Source of the DNA: Telmatactis stephensoni
Lineage: Eukaryota > Cnidaria > Anthozoa > Actiniaria > Isophelliidae
DNA: 64,000 nt
NCBI GenBank assembly: GCA_029948255.1
Contig: JALIZF010001673.1
Span: 496,001-560,000, forward strand
Reading direction: 5' to 3'
Shown: positions 34,301 through 42,274 of the stretch, in pieces
Layout: each line of letters begins with the position of its first letter
How positions within the stretch are numbered: position 1 is the first letter of the stretch
Notes under the pieces: generated by a model
The model's database searches: none
What the model saw: only the letters and a program-made list of their open reading frames with translations
What the model was told of the DNA's origin: nothing
Made by a program: the position numbers and the translations under genes

Positions 34301-37300
34301 GGAATTAACTACACACCAAGGCAAAGAAAATAGGACACAATTCAGACTTTTTAACACTTGGGCCAATTTTGAATAAATTGCAAAATATGCTCTAAATTAA
34401 GCCAATTCCACGCAATTTATTTGGAAACTGGCTAGTTAAAAAGTTTGAATTGTGTCCTAACTTCTTTGCCTTGGTGTGTAGTTTATTGCCCATATAGTCA
34501 CTTGTCTAGAGCTGCTTGAATTTGAGAGATATTTTTGGAAAAACTGATTTCTGTGATCTTTATTTAGAGTAGATTTCGTATGACTGTGAAAATGGTCACA
34601 GCACAGTTAGGGTAAAAATTTTCAAAGAAGCAAGGATGGCACAGTTGGTTAGTGCGCGGCCTTCGGTGCGAGAGGTCCCGAGTTTGATTCCCAGTGACTT
34701 CACATCCTTGTTTCGACTTCTTTCCTTTCCGTGTAGTTTTAAGTAGCTTTAAATACCCTTATCAAACTCATTAATAATTCATTAGAAAACACAATGGAAA
34801 TCACTACCGTAACGTAGATCTTTATATCGGATAAAGATTTTTGTTCATTTGCATAAACTTTAACTTGGATTTGCTAAGCCAAAAGTAGTCAAACTTGGAA
34901 AATTCTGGTCCAATATGATAATTGACAACTAGACGTTTGATAAGTAATATAAAGAACTCGAGAGCGTGTTATATCGGGTCTAAAGATCCTCGCCTTCGGC
35001 TCGGATCTTTATCCACCGATATAACACGCTCTCTCGTTCTTTATACATTACTTAAAACGGAGCACTAATGGAGAGAGGGGGTAAAAATGAATGCACCGTC
35101 TGCTTCCTGGAAGATTAGCTCGGCTAAAGGAACTACCGACGTTAAACAAGGTCCTTTACCTTTACCTTTACAAACAGGTACAAATGTAACAAATGTGATA
35201 AAAAATTTAAGGTTTTAGTAATAATGAGCTTCAATTATTCCAGAGATGTTACATAAACAATGCCAGCAATATACCTGAACTACTCATAATTTGTTATAAG
35301 TCAGTACCTTGGCTCTTAGAGTTTGCAGGACATCCAGATAGCAAGCAAGCAGTGGAATACTTAGTCCATCAACTAATGTTGTATGAAGCCATGATGTTAG
35401 TTTGATGTCCCATTCAATAGCACTAAGGGTTTGTCTGAATCTCTTGGTAGCCTTGTCCGTGGCAACAATTCTTTTAAATTGTGCTTTTTGTAATTCGTCA
35501 TTTTTTTAACAACAATTTTCCTATACATATGAGAGGTGGTAAAAATGCATTTCTCAGAACTTGTAAAACTGAATGAATTTGTTTCAAATTATAGTCTGTA
35601 GTGTTAAATGTTTAAAACGTTTTCTTGGACACATTATGGGGGAGGGAGGTCATTACCATAAGGTGCTGTTACACAGTGCAATGTTTCCTGTAACTCATCT
35701 CTCAGTGGTGTCGCAACACAAGTTGCATGAATGTTTTTAGAAGTAGACATAGACCTTAAGGTGTCTGGAAACAGTTTAGATATAGAGATAGATATAGGAA
35801 ATAGAGCAGAATCAAAAGATACACTTCCCGTTCGACTTGAGACGCAGTTTATTCAAACAGAATGGAGCAAGTTTTGTTTTTGCTCTTGCGTTCATTCTAG
35901 AATTTCAAGCCAAATGAAGTTTAATAATTCCGAGTTGGAAATGTTTAAATTTCATATACAGGAATTTTCTTCTTTTTGTCTTTTTTATGATTTCGTCTTA
36001 AGAAAAGGCCATTCTTGCACAAGTTGGTCACGTGATGCACTCCTGATTGGTTAAGAACATAAAAAGACAATTCCCTTCATTCCTCAGTCACCTTTGAGGC
36101 ACGAGAGTGCACAAGTGCAAACGTTCGATGCTGGGGACTGAAGACAAGGGCTGGAATACAGCTTTGAAGAACAAGCCCTTCAAGCAGTAATAAAAACAAA
36201 ACAAAAAATAAATAAATAAAACAAAAGTACTCACTGCAAGTCTACAAAAGATACATTGACTTTGCCTAAGCATTTCTTCTAATAATTTCAGTCAGAATGT
36301 GTTTTTAGAAAGGTTTTTATACCAGTACCAACACTCGCCAAAGCCAAAAACATTAAAGTTGAAAAAATCCTGTAAAATCAACCCTTTTTTCAGAAAGACA
36401 ACTAGACAGAAATGGCTTAATTATAATAAGCTTTCCTTAAATTTGAATAAGAGTAAATGTATGCTTATTGGAAGCAGCAGGAAAATCAATAAGTCAGCGC
36501 AATTATCTATTACTATTTATAACAATGTATTATCTAGTACAAATACTTTTAAGTATTTAGGTGTAACTTTATCATCTAGTTTTACTTGGAAAGATCATAT
36601 TGATGCAATTTCTTGTAAGATCAATCAGCGACTTGGCCTTTTGCGTAGGATAAAGCATTTACTTCCTTTTAGTGCTCGTCTTCTTTTTTATAACAGTTTG
36701 ATTCTCCCCATTTTCGACTATGCAGATGTATGGGGGGACAAAAATAATGTTGAAGTTATGAGTAACTTGCAAATATTACAAAATAAGTCTGCTAAGATTA
36801 TTTTAGACAGACCATTGCACTCTTCTGCGACTGATGCTAGGCTGGATTTGGCTAGAGGATCGGCGCCGATATCATAGATGCTTATATATTTATAAATGCA
36901 TTAATAATTTAATATCACATAGTTCGGCATTTCTTAGAAATGCTGATATTCATAAGCACAATACTAGGAATAAAGACAACCTTAGACTTCCTAAAGTAAG
37001 TAAAAACTGGGGCAAACAAAGGCTTGAGTATCAGGCCGTTAAGGAATGGAATGACCTTAGGCCCCGGTCGCATATCATAAGTTTTTGTTTACTTAAGAGG
37101 CAAATTCTGTCAACGCGCGACACTTTTATATGCGACCTCTACTTTTGATACTTGTAGAAATTTTCAAAATTCCTCAAAACTTCAAACATGCCGAAGAGTA
37201 GCCCCAAAGCTGGTAGATTTGGAAAAATGTTGCTTAAACAAAAGGTTTCTTGATGGAAGCTGTCAACACTCGTCAAAGAAATACAAAACAGAATTATGCT

Positions 37301-40300
37301 AGCTGCCAGAACCACGAGTGTTCAAAGAACGAGCAACGCCGGGTAAAACATGAGCGAGTACTTTGATCCTCGTTTTGCCTATAGTTTCTTTCAGCCTGGG
37401 CCAAGTAGATATAGTGGCATATACCACAACGTCCCTGGTCCTTCTACGATAAATGGCAGCGTTCCTTCTACGATAAATGGCTACGGTCCTTTTACCGGTC
37501 CTTCTAGTGGTAGTATAAATACATCAAGTGATCAACTCAGCCGAATGGAGTCAGCGCAAAATGGAGAGGCTCCTGTAGAAGAAGCTGCTAAAAAAAACAA
37601 GCAGTACAATAAGTGGAATCAAAATGAGCAGTCGTATCTCGTAAGCCTCTGGGCTGATCGGTTTGATCGCCTAGAGAGCAAAGATGTACTTGTTGACAGA
37701 TGTTTACAATCAATTTCTTTTCATTTTGTATATGCGACTCGAACGGATCCTAAGAAATTTTTGGACTTCCGGTTTTGGTTTCAAAATTTTATATGAATGT
37801 AAAACTTACACGGACCATATGCGACCGGGGCCTTAGTTACAATGTTAGGAATTCAATTAGTATCCAAGTTTTTAAACGTACATTTTTAGCTGAATTATCA
37901 TCATCTCGATAATGATAACGTAACAATATCAAATGTTTGCATATTTCATATACCATATATTTATATTTTCAACCTTTTTTAATAGATTTTTAAACTTTGT
38001 ATATATATTTTTAAACTCAATTTATTATTTATTTATGTATGTATTTTATGTTTAGTCCAGGACCTCTCTGAAAATCCCTTCTGTGAGAGAGTGTTCCTGG
38101 AGCAATTTATTTTTTGCAATAAAGATTATTATCATCATTTGTACAGAAATTCTGCAGAGCTACAACATGTGCAGTAGGTTTAAAGCCTTCAAATAGCTCA
38201 GTGGTTGAGTGTTGGACCAGAAATCCTACGGTCCTGGGTTCAAACCACACTGAGGGCTCGGAATTTTTCCAAGTTTTATTTTGCACTTGACGAAGCATAC
38301 AACATATTTTTGAGGGACAATTCCATTCATAAAATCATTGTTGTGGTTGTTGTTTTGCTTTTATTTGTTTGTTTGTTTTTGGGTGTATCAACTATGTTCA
38401 ATTACATAGCCAATTACATTTTTGTACAAAAATTTGACTACTTTTGTATAGCAAATCAAGCCAAATTCTTGTGAGTTCCCAAGTTCTCTTTCGAAAGGTT
38501 TTAGGTACACAAATAATGTGATTTAGCAAATCTGTTGCGATGTTAAAGAGGACACCACATGCACTGACAAATTTTGTTTGAAATGACTGTTGGCATCACC
38601 AACGTCAAGAAGAGGGTGTGAAAACAAGCAAAATGGCATCCTGAACATAGTGCCACAACACTGTCAGGTAAACAAGCAATGAATAAAATTTGTCATCTAG
38701 GCCTGGTTGTACGAAGGTTGGATAAAGTTATCCACCGGATAAGAGTATAGATTTTGTATAGATTTTGTATAGATTTTATCCGCTGGATATAGAGAATACT
38801 TCATGGAAAGTGCGCGCGTACGGTTTTTATTCACGAGTTGTGAAGTATCGTAAAACGAACGAGCGAGGAACGAGCGAGTGAGTTTTATGATACAAAACAA
38901 CGAGTGAATAAAAACTGTACAAAGCACTTTCCATGGTGTTTTCTGTTTATCATATGCATATCGAGATTTTTATAAATTTTAGTCATTTTGCTGTGAAAAT
39001 GGTTTGCTTTTCCATGGTCAAGATTTAGATTTCAAAAAACACAAAAACCCTACAAAACAAAATTTAAATTACAAACAGACGTCAAAACAAAACAAAAATA
39101 ATATTTATTTGTATCTAAAGTGAATTACAGTGCAAAATTATGATTCTTTTCTGTGTAACTTGGACTTTTTTTCTCGTTGACAGACGTTTGTTTACAAAAC
39201 GAGCAAAGACAATGCGAAGAATTTGAGTTTATTCAAAGTATTCAAAGACAAACTTACGGTCAAATTCACGCTCGTTAAACATGCTTGGCGTTTCGAATGT
39301 CCTTCAAAACTTTACCTTGAACTTGATTTATCAGTGTTTTTCTCCGAGCTTTTCTATAAAAGGGCTCAGTTCGACTAAAATTTCATTCAGTGACTCCGAA
39401 TCTGCCGGCCGTGAATATAATACTCCTTCGCTTTTTGCAGCACAGCCTGGTTTTGAAAATCTTTTTCCCATAGAGCTCTTCTTCTGCATGACATCGATGA
39501 CTTTTGTGGTAAATAAGATAATCTACTTGAATTTTTACTGAATAAAGATTGAAAATTGAACTGCCAAGACTGAAAATCCTTCGATAAAAAGTGCTGAGAG
39601 GAGCCAGTTTGAAGAAAAATTTTCATCAGGAATGAAGTCGCTTCTGATTGGACATATCGTTTTTCTCACACGTGAAAAAAAGCGATACGCGGCTTCTGAT
39701 TGGACGTATCGTTTTTCTCACACGTGAAGAAAACGATACGCGCATTCTGATTGGCTGAGAGCAGTGAACGAACGAAAATTTACTAAATGGAATTTTAGTG
39801 AGTATATCTCGATATGTATATAATAAAAGGATTTATCCGCTGGATAGCACCATTCACCCTTCGTGCAACTGGTCCCTGATGTCCTGTTTTTGCATCCTGT
39901 GGTGTTTACTAGATCACTCTAATGTATTGATCTCTCTAGGATTCAATCACAGTTAAAAATTACAGCTGGCTTTTCATTTCCAGGTAAATTTCGAGGGGAA
40001 AGAGTACTAATAAACCTGTGTAATAGCTTTATTCTTTACCTGGCGTTTACAATAGCAATTTTACAGTTTCACTATATTTATAAAAAGAGTCAGCTGTATT
40101 ATTAACGTGTAGTCTCCATACCTGTTCATATGCAAGCCTTGCCAGTCGTAAAGTTGATAATACCTTAATTACTTTATCAAACAACACATTTTGCTTGGTT
40201 ACCCAACCAGTCCTATACAATAAAATACAACAAAGAAGGTTAGGACACTTGTCAAGTAGTAAGAAATAAAAACAAGACGAAATAAGTGTGATAATGAACT

Positions 40301-40709
40301 TCGTAGCTCCGATGATGCAATGGTGGTCTTTCAGCTCTGTCATACAACTTCAACTTTTCCAAAACACTCACCGACAAATCAGTTCTTCCCAAGTATCAGG
40401 AGTTCTTTTACTAGTCACAGTCGTTACATGTTTCTCACATTCAGACATGACAGTCCTTGCTTTAGTGGTGTCATACACGATATTCGAGTTGCTTGTCGCT
40501 TCAACTTCACAAACGTCAATGACATCGTCTTCAACGACTTCTTTATCTTCACTTTTCGACATGAAAAGTGTTTTCATGGGCCTTGCCTTGCTGGCCTCGG
40601 GATGAGCAGACCATGGTTTAGTGTAGGCGTGATCTGTTAGGATAATTTCGACCAGGGATTGAAGATTTCGAACGAAAACAGCTCGACTTGGGTTGGTTTG
40701 TAGCGCCAT
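23325..40709 (-). CDS. KANSL3: KAT8 regulatory NSL complex subunit 3 (whole gene)
   Basis: A spliced gene of at least eleven coding exons: 40709-40372, 40212-40122, about 35505-35308, 31253-31116, 30648-30424, 30023-29952, 29542-29468, 28886-28797, 26466-26404, 25894-25826 and 25358-23325. The product is about 1130 residues; human KANSL3 is about 900. The conserved part matches the family in order: 'DHAYTKPWSAHPEASKARP' (near residue 28), 'SAIEWDIKLTSWLHTTLV', 'ALSLLLKRPWDPS', 'FWHNQLSVLGKVVPV', 'ILIGWSIGALV', 'LKTPVLFVIGSHS', 'LLVVGGADEQLRLLRAKKK'. This is an alpha/beta-hydrolase fold followed by a long Ser/Thr/Gln-rich tail. The protein is a scaffold subunit of the nuclear NSL complex, in which KAT8/MOF acetylates histone H4 at active promoters; the vertebrate protein also binds spindle microtubule ends. 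Odd points: the elbow motif is G-W-S-I-G, and the exon 3 acceptor is unresolved. Confidence 0.93.
24168..24371 (-). repeat. KANSL3: Four 51-bp coding repeats inside KANSL3 exon 11
   Basis: Tandem 51-bp units, nearly identical at DNA level, each encoding the 17-residue SGMQSKGQGVQHV type motif. High nucleotide identity indicates recent in-frame expansion. The copy number could vary between individuals. Confidence 0.9.
25826..25894 (-). CDS. KANSL3: KANSL3 coding exon 10
   Basis: 69 bp, 23 codons, acceptor TTAAG and donor GTAAG. Encodes LRLLRAKKKQEGLTQSMVDR then LIM, matching the basic R-x-x-KKK-x-EGLTQSMVDR segment of vertebrate KANSL3. Confidence 0.93.
26038..26060. repeat. Long poly-G run
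   Basis: About twenty-one G residues in a row within a KANSL3 intron. Such runs are prone to sequencing and assembly length errors; a shorter one is at 27983-27996. Confidence 0.9.
26205..26240. repeat. (TGATT)n microsatellite
   Basis: About seven copies of TGATT in the intron between KANSL3 exons 10 and 9. Confidence 0.9.
26404..26466 (-). CDS. KANSL3: KANSL3 coding exon 9
   Basis: 63 bp, 21 codons, acceptor TCCAG and donor GTGAGT. Encodes EMRERLKTDTSLLVVGGADE. The GGAD-x segment is where related active hydrolases carry the catalytic His; here the residue is Glu. Confidence 0.92.
26735..26795 (+). mobile_element. SINE/LINE 3'-tail remnant
   Basis: GGCGCTATATAAATAATTAT followed by a (TATTAT)n-like run. 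This 'CGCTATATAAAT' end followed by an ATT repeat is a common 3' end of retroposons in animal genomes. Only the tail is recognisable. Confidence 0.35.
28253..28474. repeat. Three tandem 74-bp repeats in a KANSL3 intron
   Basis: Copies start at 28253, 28327 and 28401 with the word GACAGTAAAACTTCCACTC and are essentially identical. The flanks carry GTCCATGACAC and GTCCGTGACAC words (28227, 28250, 28582), suggesting an old inverted-repeat element around them. Confidence 0.95.
28797..28886 (-). CDS. KANSL3: KANSL3 coding exon 8
   Basis: 90 bp, 30 codons, acceptor CTGCAG and donor GTGAGT. Encodes DVEDPLLELKTPVLFVIGSH and the start of the following loop. The position normally holding the acid residue of an active hydrolase is not an obvious Asp here. 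Confidence 0.93.
29468..29542 (-). CDS. KANSL3: KANSL3 coding exon 7
   Basis: 75 bp, 25 codons, acceptor TTTAG and donor GTAAGTT. Encodes MESVCAVVCLGFPLAGTDG, the strand and loop after the elbow, well conserved in KANSL3. Confidence 0.93.
29952..30023 (-). CDS. KANSL3: KANSL3 coding exon 6 (nucleophile elbow)
   Basis: 72 bp, 24 codons. Encodes SHFPNRPVILIGWSIGALVS. The elbow is G-W-S-I-G with the Ser codon at 29976-29978. In the human protein, as I recall it, this is G-W-N-T-G, lacking Ser. Confidence 0.93.
30424..30648 (-). CDS. KANSL3: KANSL3 coding exon 5
   Basis: 225 bp, 75 codons, phase 0 at both ends. Encodes KLPGSPLLLIVPSGP (first strand of the alpha/beta fold), FWHNQLSVLGKVVPV, and SQCLDHIIGAVRTKVLE leading to the nucleophile elbow. 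Confidence 0.93.
31116..31253 (-). CDS. KANSL3: KANSL3 coding exon 4
   Basis: 138 bp, 46 whole codons, acceptor TACAG and donor GTATGAG. Encodes APSLVDRIVSNHASQ and AEALSLLLKRPWDPSHG, the linker into the hydrolase fold; the LLLKRPWDP motif is strongly conserved in the family. Confidence 0.92.
31830..31960. repeat. 131-bp inverted-repeat unit
   Basis: GCTTGTGATTTGTTCAA at 31830-31846 is exactly complemented at 31944-31960. MITE-like unit in the intron between KANSL3 exons 4 and 3; no coding potential. Confidence 0.7.
33130..33255. repeat. Palindromic 'GTTAACCCAGGGTTAA' element
   Basis: Contains GTTAACCCAGGGTTAAG and, inverted, TTTTAATCCTGGGTTAGCAC. A relative lies at 47300-47415 (GTTAACCCAGGATTAGCGC and GCGCTATACCAGGATTAAC). 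Both are short foldback elements of one dispersed family. Confidence 0.6.
33401..34110. mobile_element. TIR element with internal ~105-bp tandem repeats
   Basis: AGTGCTTACAATATATCCGT at 33401 is matched by ACGGATACATTGTAAGCACT ending at 34110, as inverted repeats of about 31 bp. The interior consists of about three imperfect 102-106 bp direct repeats starting GTGTTTGACTC (about 33704, 33810, 33912). The 65-codon ORF at 33712-33909 reads those repeats and is not thought to be a gene. Confidence 0.7.
34239..34551. mobile_element. Foldback element (313 bp)
   Basis: The arms of about 130 bp are imperfect inverted repeats: left GAATTTGAGCAGCTCTAG and CACACCAAGGCAAAGAAAAT, right their complements. 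A near-complete hairpin with no coding capacity; typical MITE architecture. Confidence 0.8.
34630..34700 (+). mobile_element. tRNA-derived SINE head
   Basis: A-box-like TGGCACAGTTGG (34637-34648) and B-box-like GAGTTTGATTCC (34680-34691) at tRNA-like spacing. The cloverleaf arms are not well paired, so this is a SINE promoter region rather than a tRNA gene. Confidence 0.55.
34941..35050. repeat. Hairpin element
   Basis: GAGAGCGTGTTATATCGG near 34960 pairs with CCGATATAACACGCTCTC near 35017; the loop contains CTCGCCTTCGGCTCGG. A compact palindromic repeat in the intron between KANSL3 exons 4 and 3. Confidence 0.8.
35308..35505 (-). CDS. KANSL3: KANSL3 coding exon 3 (5' boundary unresolved)
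   Basis: Encodes FKRIVATDKATKRFRQTLS, then AIEWDIKLTSWLHTTLV and LACYLDVLQTLRAK, ending at a GTACTGA donor in phase 0. Upstream, a strong pyrimidine tract with ATAG lies at about 35522. Starting there in phase 0 meets a TAA (35506-35508) next to an A7 run, and later AG dinucleotides do not give phase 0. The true start is unknown: a one-base indel in the A run, a micro-exon, or a different acceptor. Confidence 0.75.
36395..36877 (+). pseudogene. LINE reverse transcriptase C-terminal fragment
   Basis: Open frame with the thumb-region motif SLNLNKSKCMLIG, followed by YLGVTL and the LILPIFDYADVWG motif, typical of CR1/L2-like ORF2 proteins. The catalytic palm is absent. It ends at a frameshift near 36860; the next frame continues to 37059. 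Confidence 0.85.
37060..37832 (+). mobile_element. PIF/Harbinger-like element nested in the LINE
   Basis: A 773-bp element with 16-bp perfect terminal inverted repeats (GGCCCCGGTCGCATAT), flanked by the trinucleotide TTA on both sides (37057-37059 and 37833-37835). Removing the element and one TTA puts the LINE reading frame back together across the junction, which proves the boundaries. TTA duplications and the Myb/MADF-like ORF inside (37350-37796) both point to the PIF/Harbinger superfamily. The transposase gene is absent, so the copy is non-autonomous. Confidence 0.9.
37350..37796 (+). CDS. Myb/MADF-like DNA-binding ORF of the Harbinger-like element, truncated
   Basis: 148 codons. The first about 85 residues are Gly/Ser/Pro-rich with a repeated PSTING motif. 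Residues about 86-115 (YNKWNQNEQSYLVSLWADRF) resemble the first helices of the Myb/SANT or MADF-like domain in the second protein of Harbinger transposons, which helps the transposase bind element ends. After about residue 117 the sequence no longer fits, so the rest of the domain is lost through internal deletion. It lies within a transposon and is unlikely to have a host role. Confidence 0.6.
   Translation: MSEYFDPRFAYSFFQPGPSRYSGIYHNVPGPSTINGSVPSTINGYGPFTGPSSGSINTSSDQLSRMESAQNGEAPVEEAAKKNKQYNKWNQNEQSYLVSLWADRFDRLESKDVLVDRCLQSISFHFVYATRTDPKKFLDFRFWFQNFI
38185..38262 (+). mobile_element. tRNA-like SINE head
   Basis: A-box TAGCTCAGTGG (38194-38204) and B-box GGTTCAAACC (38237-38246). GCCTTCA and TGAGGGC at the two sides can pair, but the register to the D arm and the T stem pairing are wrong for a working tRNA. 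Most likely a retroposed tRNA-derived promoter. Confidence 0.55.
38700..39875. mobile_element. 1.2-kb TIR element
   Basis: The left end GGCCTGGTTGTACGAAGG and right end (complement) GGACCAGTTGCACGAAGG are imperfect inverted repeats. Both continue into TTATCC-rich sequence (ATCCACCGGATAA left, TTATCCGCTGGAT right). Inside are a strong hairpin at about 38798-38940 (CATGGAAAGTGC ... GCACTTTCCATG) and two direct copies of a unit with TATCGTTTTTCTCACACGTG (39655 and 39707). No gene in it is supported. Confidence 0.6.
40122..40212 (-). CDS. KANSL3: KANSL3 coding exon 2
   Basis: 91 bp between acceptor TATAG and donor GTATGG. Encodes TGWVTKQNVLFDKVIKVLST and LRLARLAYEQ. The exon 1 end (CG) plus its first G restores an Arg codon, confirming the junction. 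Ends in phase 0. Confidence 0.9.
40372..40709 (-). CDS. KANSL3: KANSL3 coding exon 1
   Basis: Starts at the ATG (MALQTNPSRAV) and ends at a GTGAGT donor (phase 2). The frame is open upstream to 40880, but the family alignment begins after this Met, so the internal ATG is preferred. It encodes the AYTKPWSAHPEASKARP motif, an acidic patch and a KAR-T-VMSECEKHV helix shared with vertebrate KANSL3. Confidence 0.9.
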
Positions 40710-40960
40710 ACTTGACTCCTCGTGCTCCTTGTCTCTACACCTGAATGGACTTCTGGGTAATTTTAGATAAACACAGGAGGCCCAATACAAGTGGCTGTGA
40801 CTGAAGTTGCAAGGCCCGACGGGTCCGTTTAATAATCGATAGAGTTGTCGGGTGTTTCTCGAAGCGTTCGTTATTTTCAATTTCTATATATGATAATTTA
40901 CGGGCAATTTTACGGCTGCTCGCGCGCTCCCGTTATTTTTCCATCTTAATTTATTGCGCT
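40710..40960 (-). promoter_or_regulatory. Probable KANSL3 promoter and 5' untranslated region
   Basis: Sequence just upstream of the KANSL3 start codon, with a CG-rich patch (CTGCTCGCGCGCTCCCG, near 40916) in an otherwise A/T-rich region and no clear TATA box at a useful distance. This suits a housekeeping-type promoter. The transcription start is not determined. Confidence 0.35.
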
Positions 40961-41690
40961 TTTCTAAAAGACGGAGTCAGTAAGATCTTCAACCACACAA
41001 CAAACAAACAACCAAGCAAGCAAGCAATCAAACAAACAAAATATTCAAAATAAACAACAACAACAACAAAACCCCCCCACACACAAAAACAAACAAAATA
41101 AACAAACAAACAGGAAATACACATCAACGAAGTAACATGTACCTGGTCACAGGGGCTTTCTTGTGTAATTATATGCACCAATTAGCCCTTAAAGATTCGG
41201 TGTAGTTCAAATGATACAGCCACTTCCCCGTATTATATATTATCTACATTCATTGTAATAAATATCACAGCAGGTTAGCTGAGTAAATTGCCATCAAGAA
41301 AGGGAGGAATATGCCACATCAATTTCCTGGATAAAGCCAAAGTCTCCTCAGTCTCCATCCTGCGATCAGCTGTTTTATGTTTAAAGTCTTAATATGAAAG
41401 ACATTGACTTGGACATAGAGACATCAGTCATTGCAATTAAATTGGGCATTGCAATTTATCTCATATTTCTATCGCAGTTTTGAATTGTAAATAGTTTTCT
41501 TTAAGTTCATTTTTAGAAGTTTTGGAACTGATAAAGTTCCATTATTATCTCTAGAATCGTTTATTTTGCAACACTAGATTGACACGGCGGAGCTCATAGC
41601 ATTTCTACAACTGGTATTTATTTTTTCCCCCTCCACAGTTTTTAAACTGTCATTTATTACAACCTAGCTATAATAAATGACTCTACCATA

Positions 41691-41727
<37 letters not shown>

Positions 41728-42274
41728 GCATCATCATCATCATCATCATGGTCATCAGCTTTAAGTTTTAGGATAAAACAAGGTAAATACACTTCTAGTG
41801 TTGGTTAATTCTAGTTAGCATTTTATTTTTTGAAAGAACTGTGACATTGAAGAAATACTTTTCTGAAAAAGACAAACCTGTCTGAAAGCGAGGGAAACCG
41901 AAAAACTGAATAATAAAAAACTGAAAACTGAAATATTGCAATAAAATTCACGAAATGCAAAATCTAAAATGATTTATCTTGCGGACCTTTATGCTACATG
42001 TACTTCAGTAATCCTCCAGTAATCAATACTCGGCGAATCACCATTGAGTATGAGTACAAAAGGAGATTATAGCGAGTGAACTAGTTTGGGTTGCGTCGGT
42101 ACGGTGTATAAAATACATATGAATGACGTTTCGAGCCTTAGCCTCAGTTCATCAGACTAGCCCTTTTACTTTTACTCCGACAAAGGGACTCGAAACGTCA
42201 GTAATTATTTGAGAACTCTCTGTTTATACGGTGTTACAAGTTTCCATTCATCCCTAAATTGAGTTTGAGTAGTT
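40961..42274. other. Intergenic region with microsatellites
   Basis: No gene recognised. There is an A/C-rich low-complexity run (40990-41110), an ATC/CAT microsatellite (41691-41749), and an inverted pair TGACGTTTCGAGCC (42125) / GACTCGAAACGTCA (42189) of a dispersed type. Confidence 0.6.
41691..41749. repeat. (CAT)n microsatellite
   Basis: About nineteen CAT triplets with one interruption (CATCGCATC). Confidence 0.95.

Larger units (their letters stand above)
36395..38140 (+). mobile_element. LINE 3' half in a KANSL3 intron, interrupted by a Harbinger-like element
   Basis: Plus-strand reverse transcriptase C-terminal region: WLNYNKLSLNLNKSKCMLIG, FKYLGVTLSSSFTWKDHI and LILPIFDYADVWG. A further frame (one shift near 36860) carries CINNLISHSSAFLR and EYQAVKEWNDL. 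Coding sequence stops at 37059, where a 773-bp DNA element is inserted, and resumes at 37836 in the expected frame. The 3' end near 38100-38140 is an AATAAAGATTATTATCATCA tail. The element is antisense to KANSL3, and its 5' part, including the catalytic YADD region, is missing. Confidence 0.85.

Noticed and set aside
35731..36054. 107-codon plus ORF in a KANSL3 intron
   Set aside because: No recognisable domain, antisense to KANSL3, no splice or promoter support; length is within chance expectation.
38185..38262. Functional tRNA gene
   Set aside because: A and B boxes are good, but the T stem does not pair and the acceptor helix is in the wrong register; a SINE head fits better.
40368..40640. 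Plus-strand ORFs opposite KANSL3 exon 1 (40288-40605, 40320-40640)
   Set aside because: They are antisense shadows of the conserved KANSL3 coding exon.
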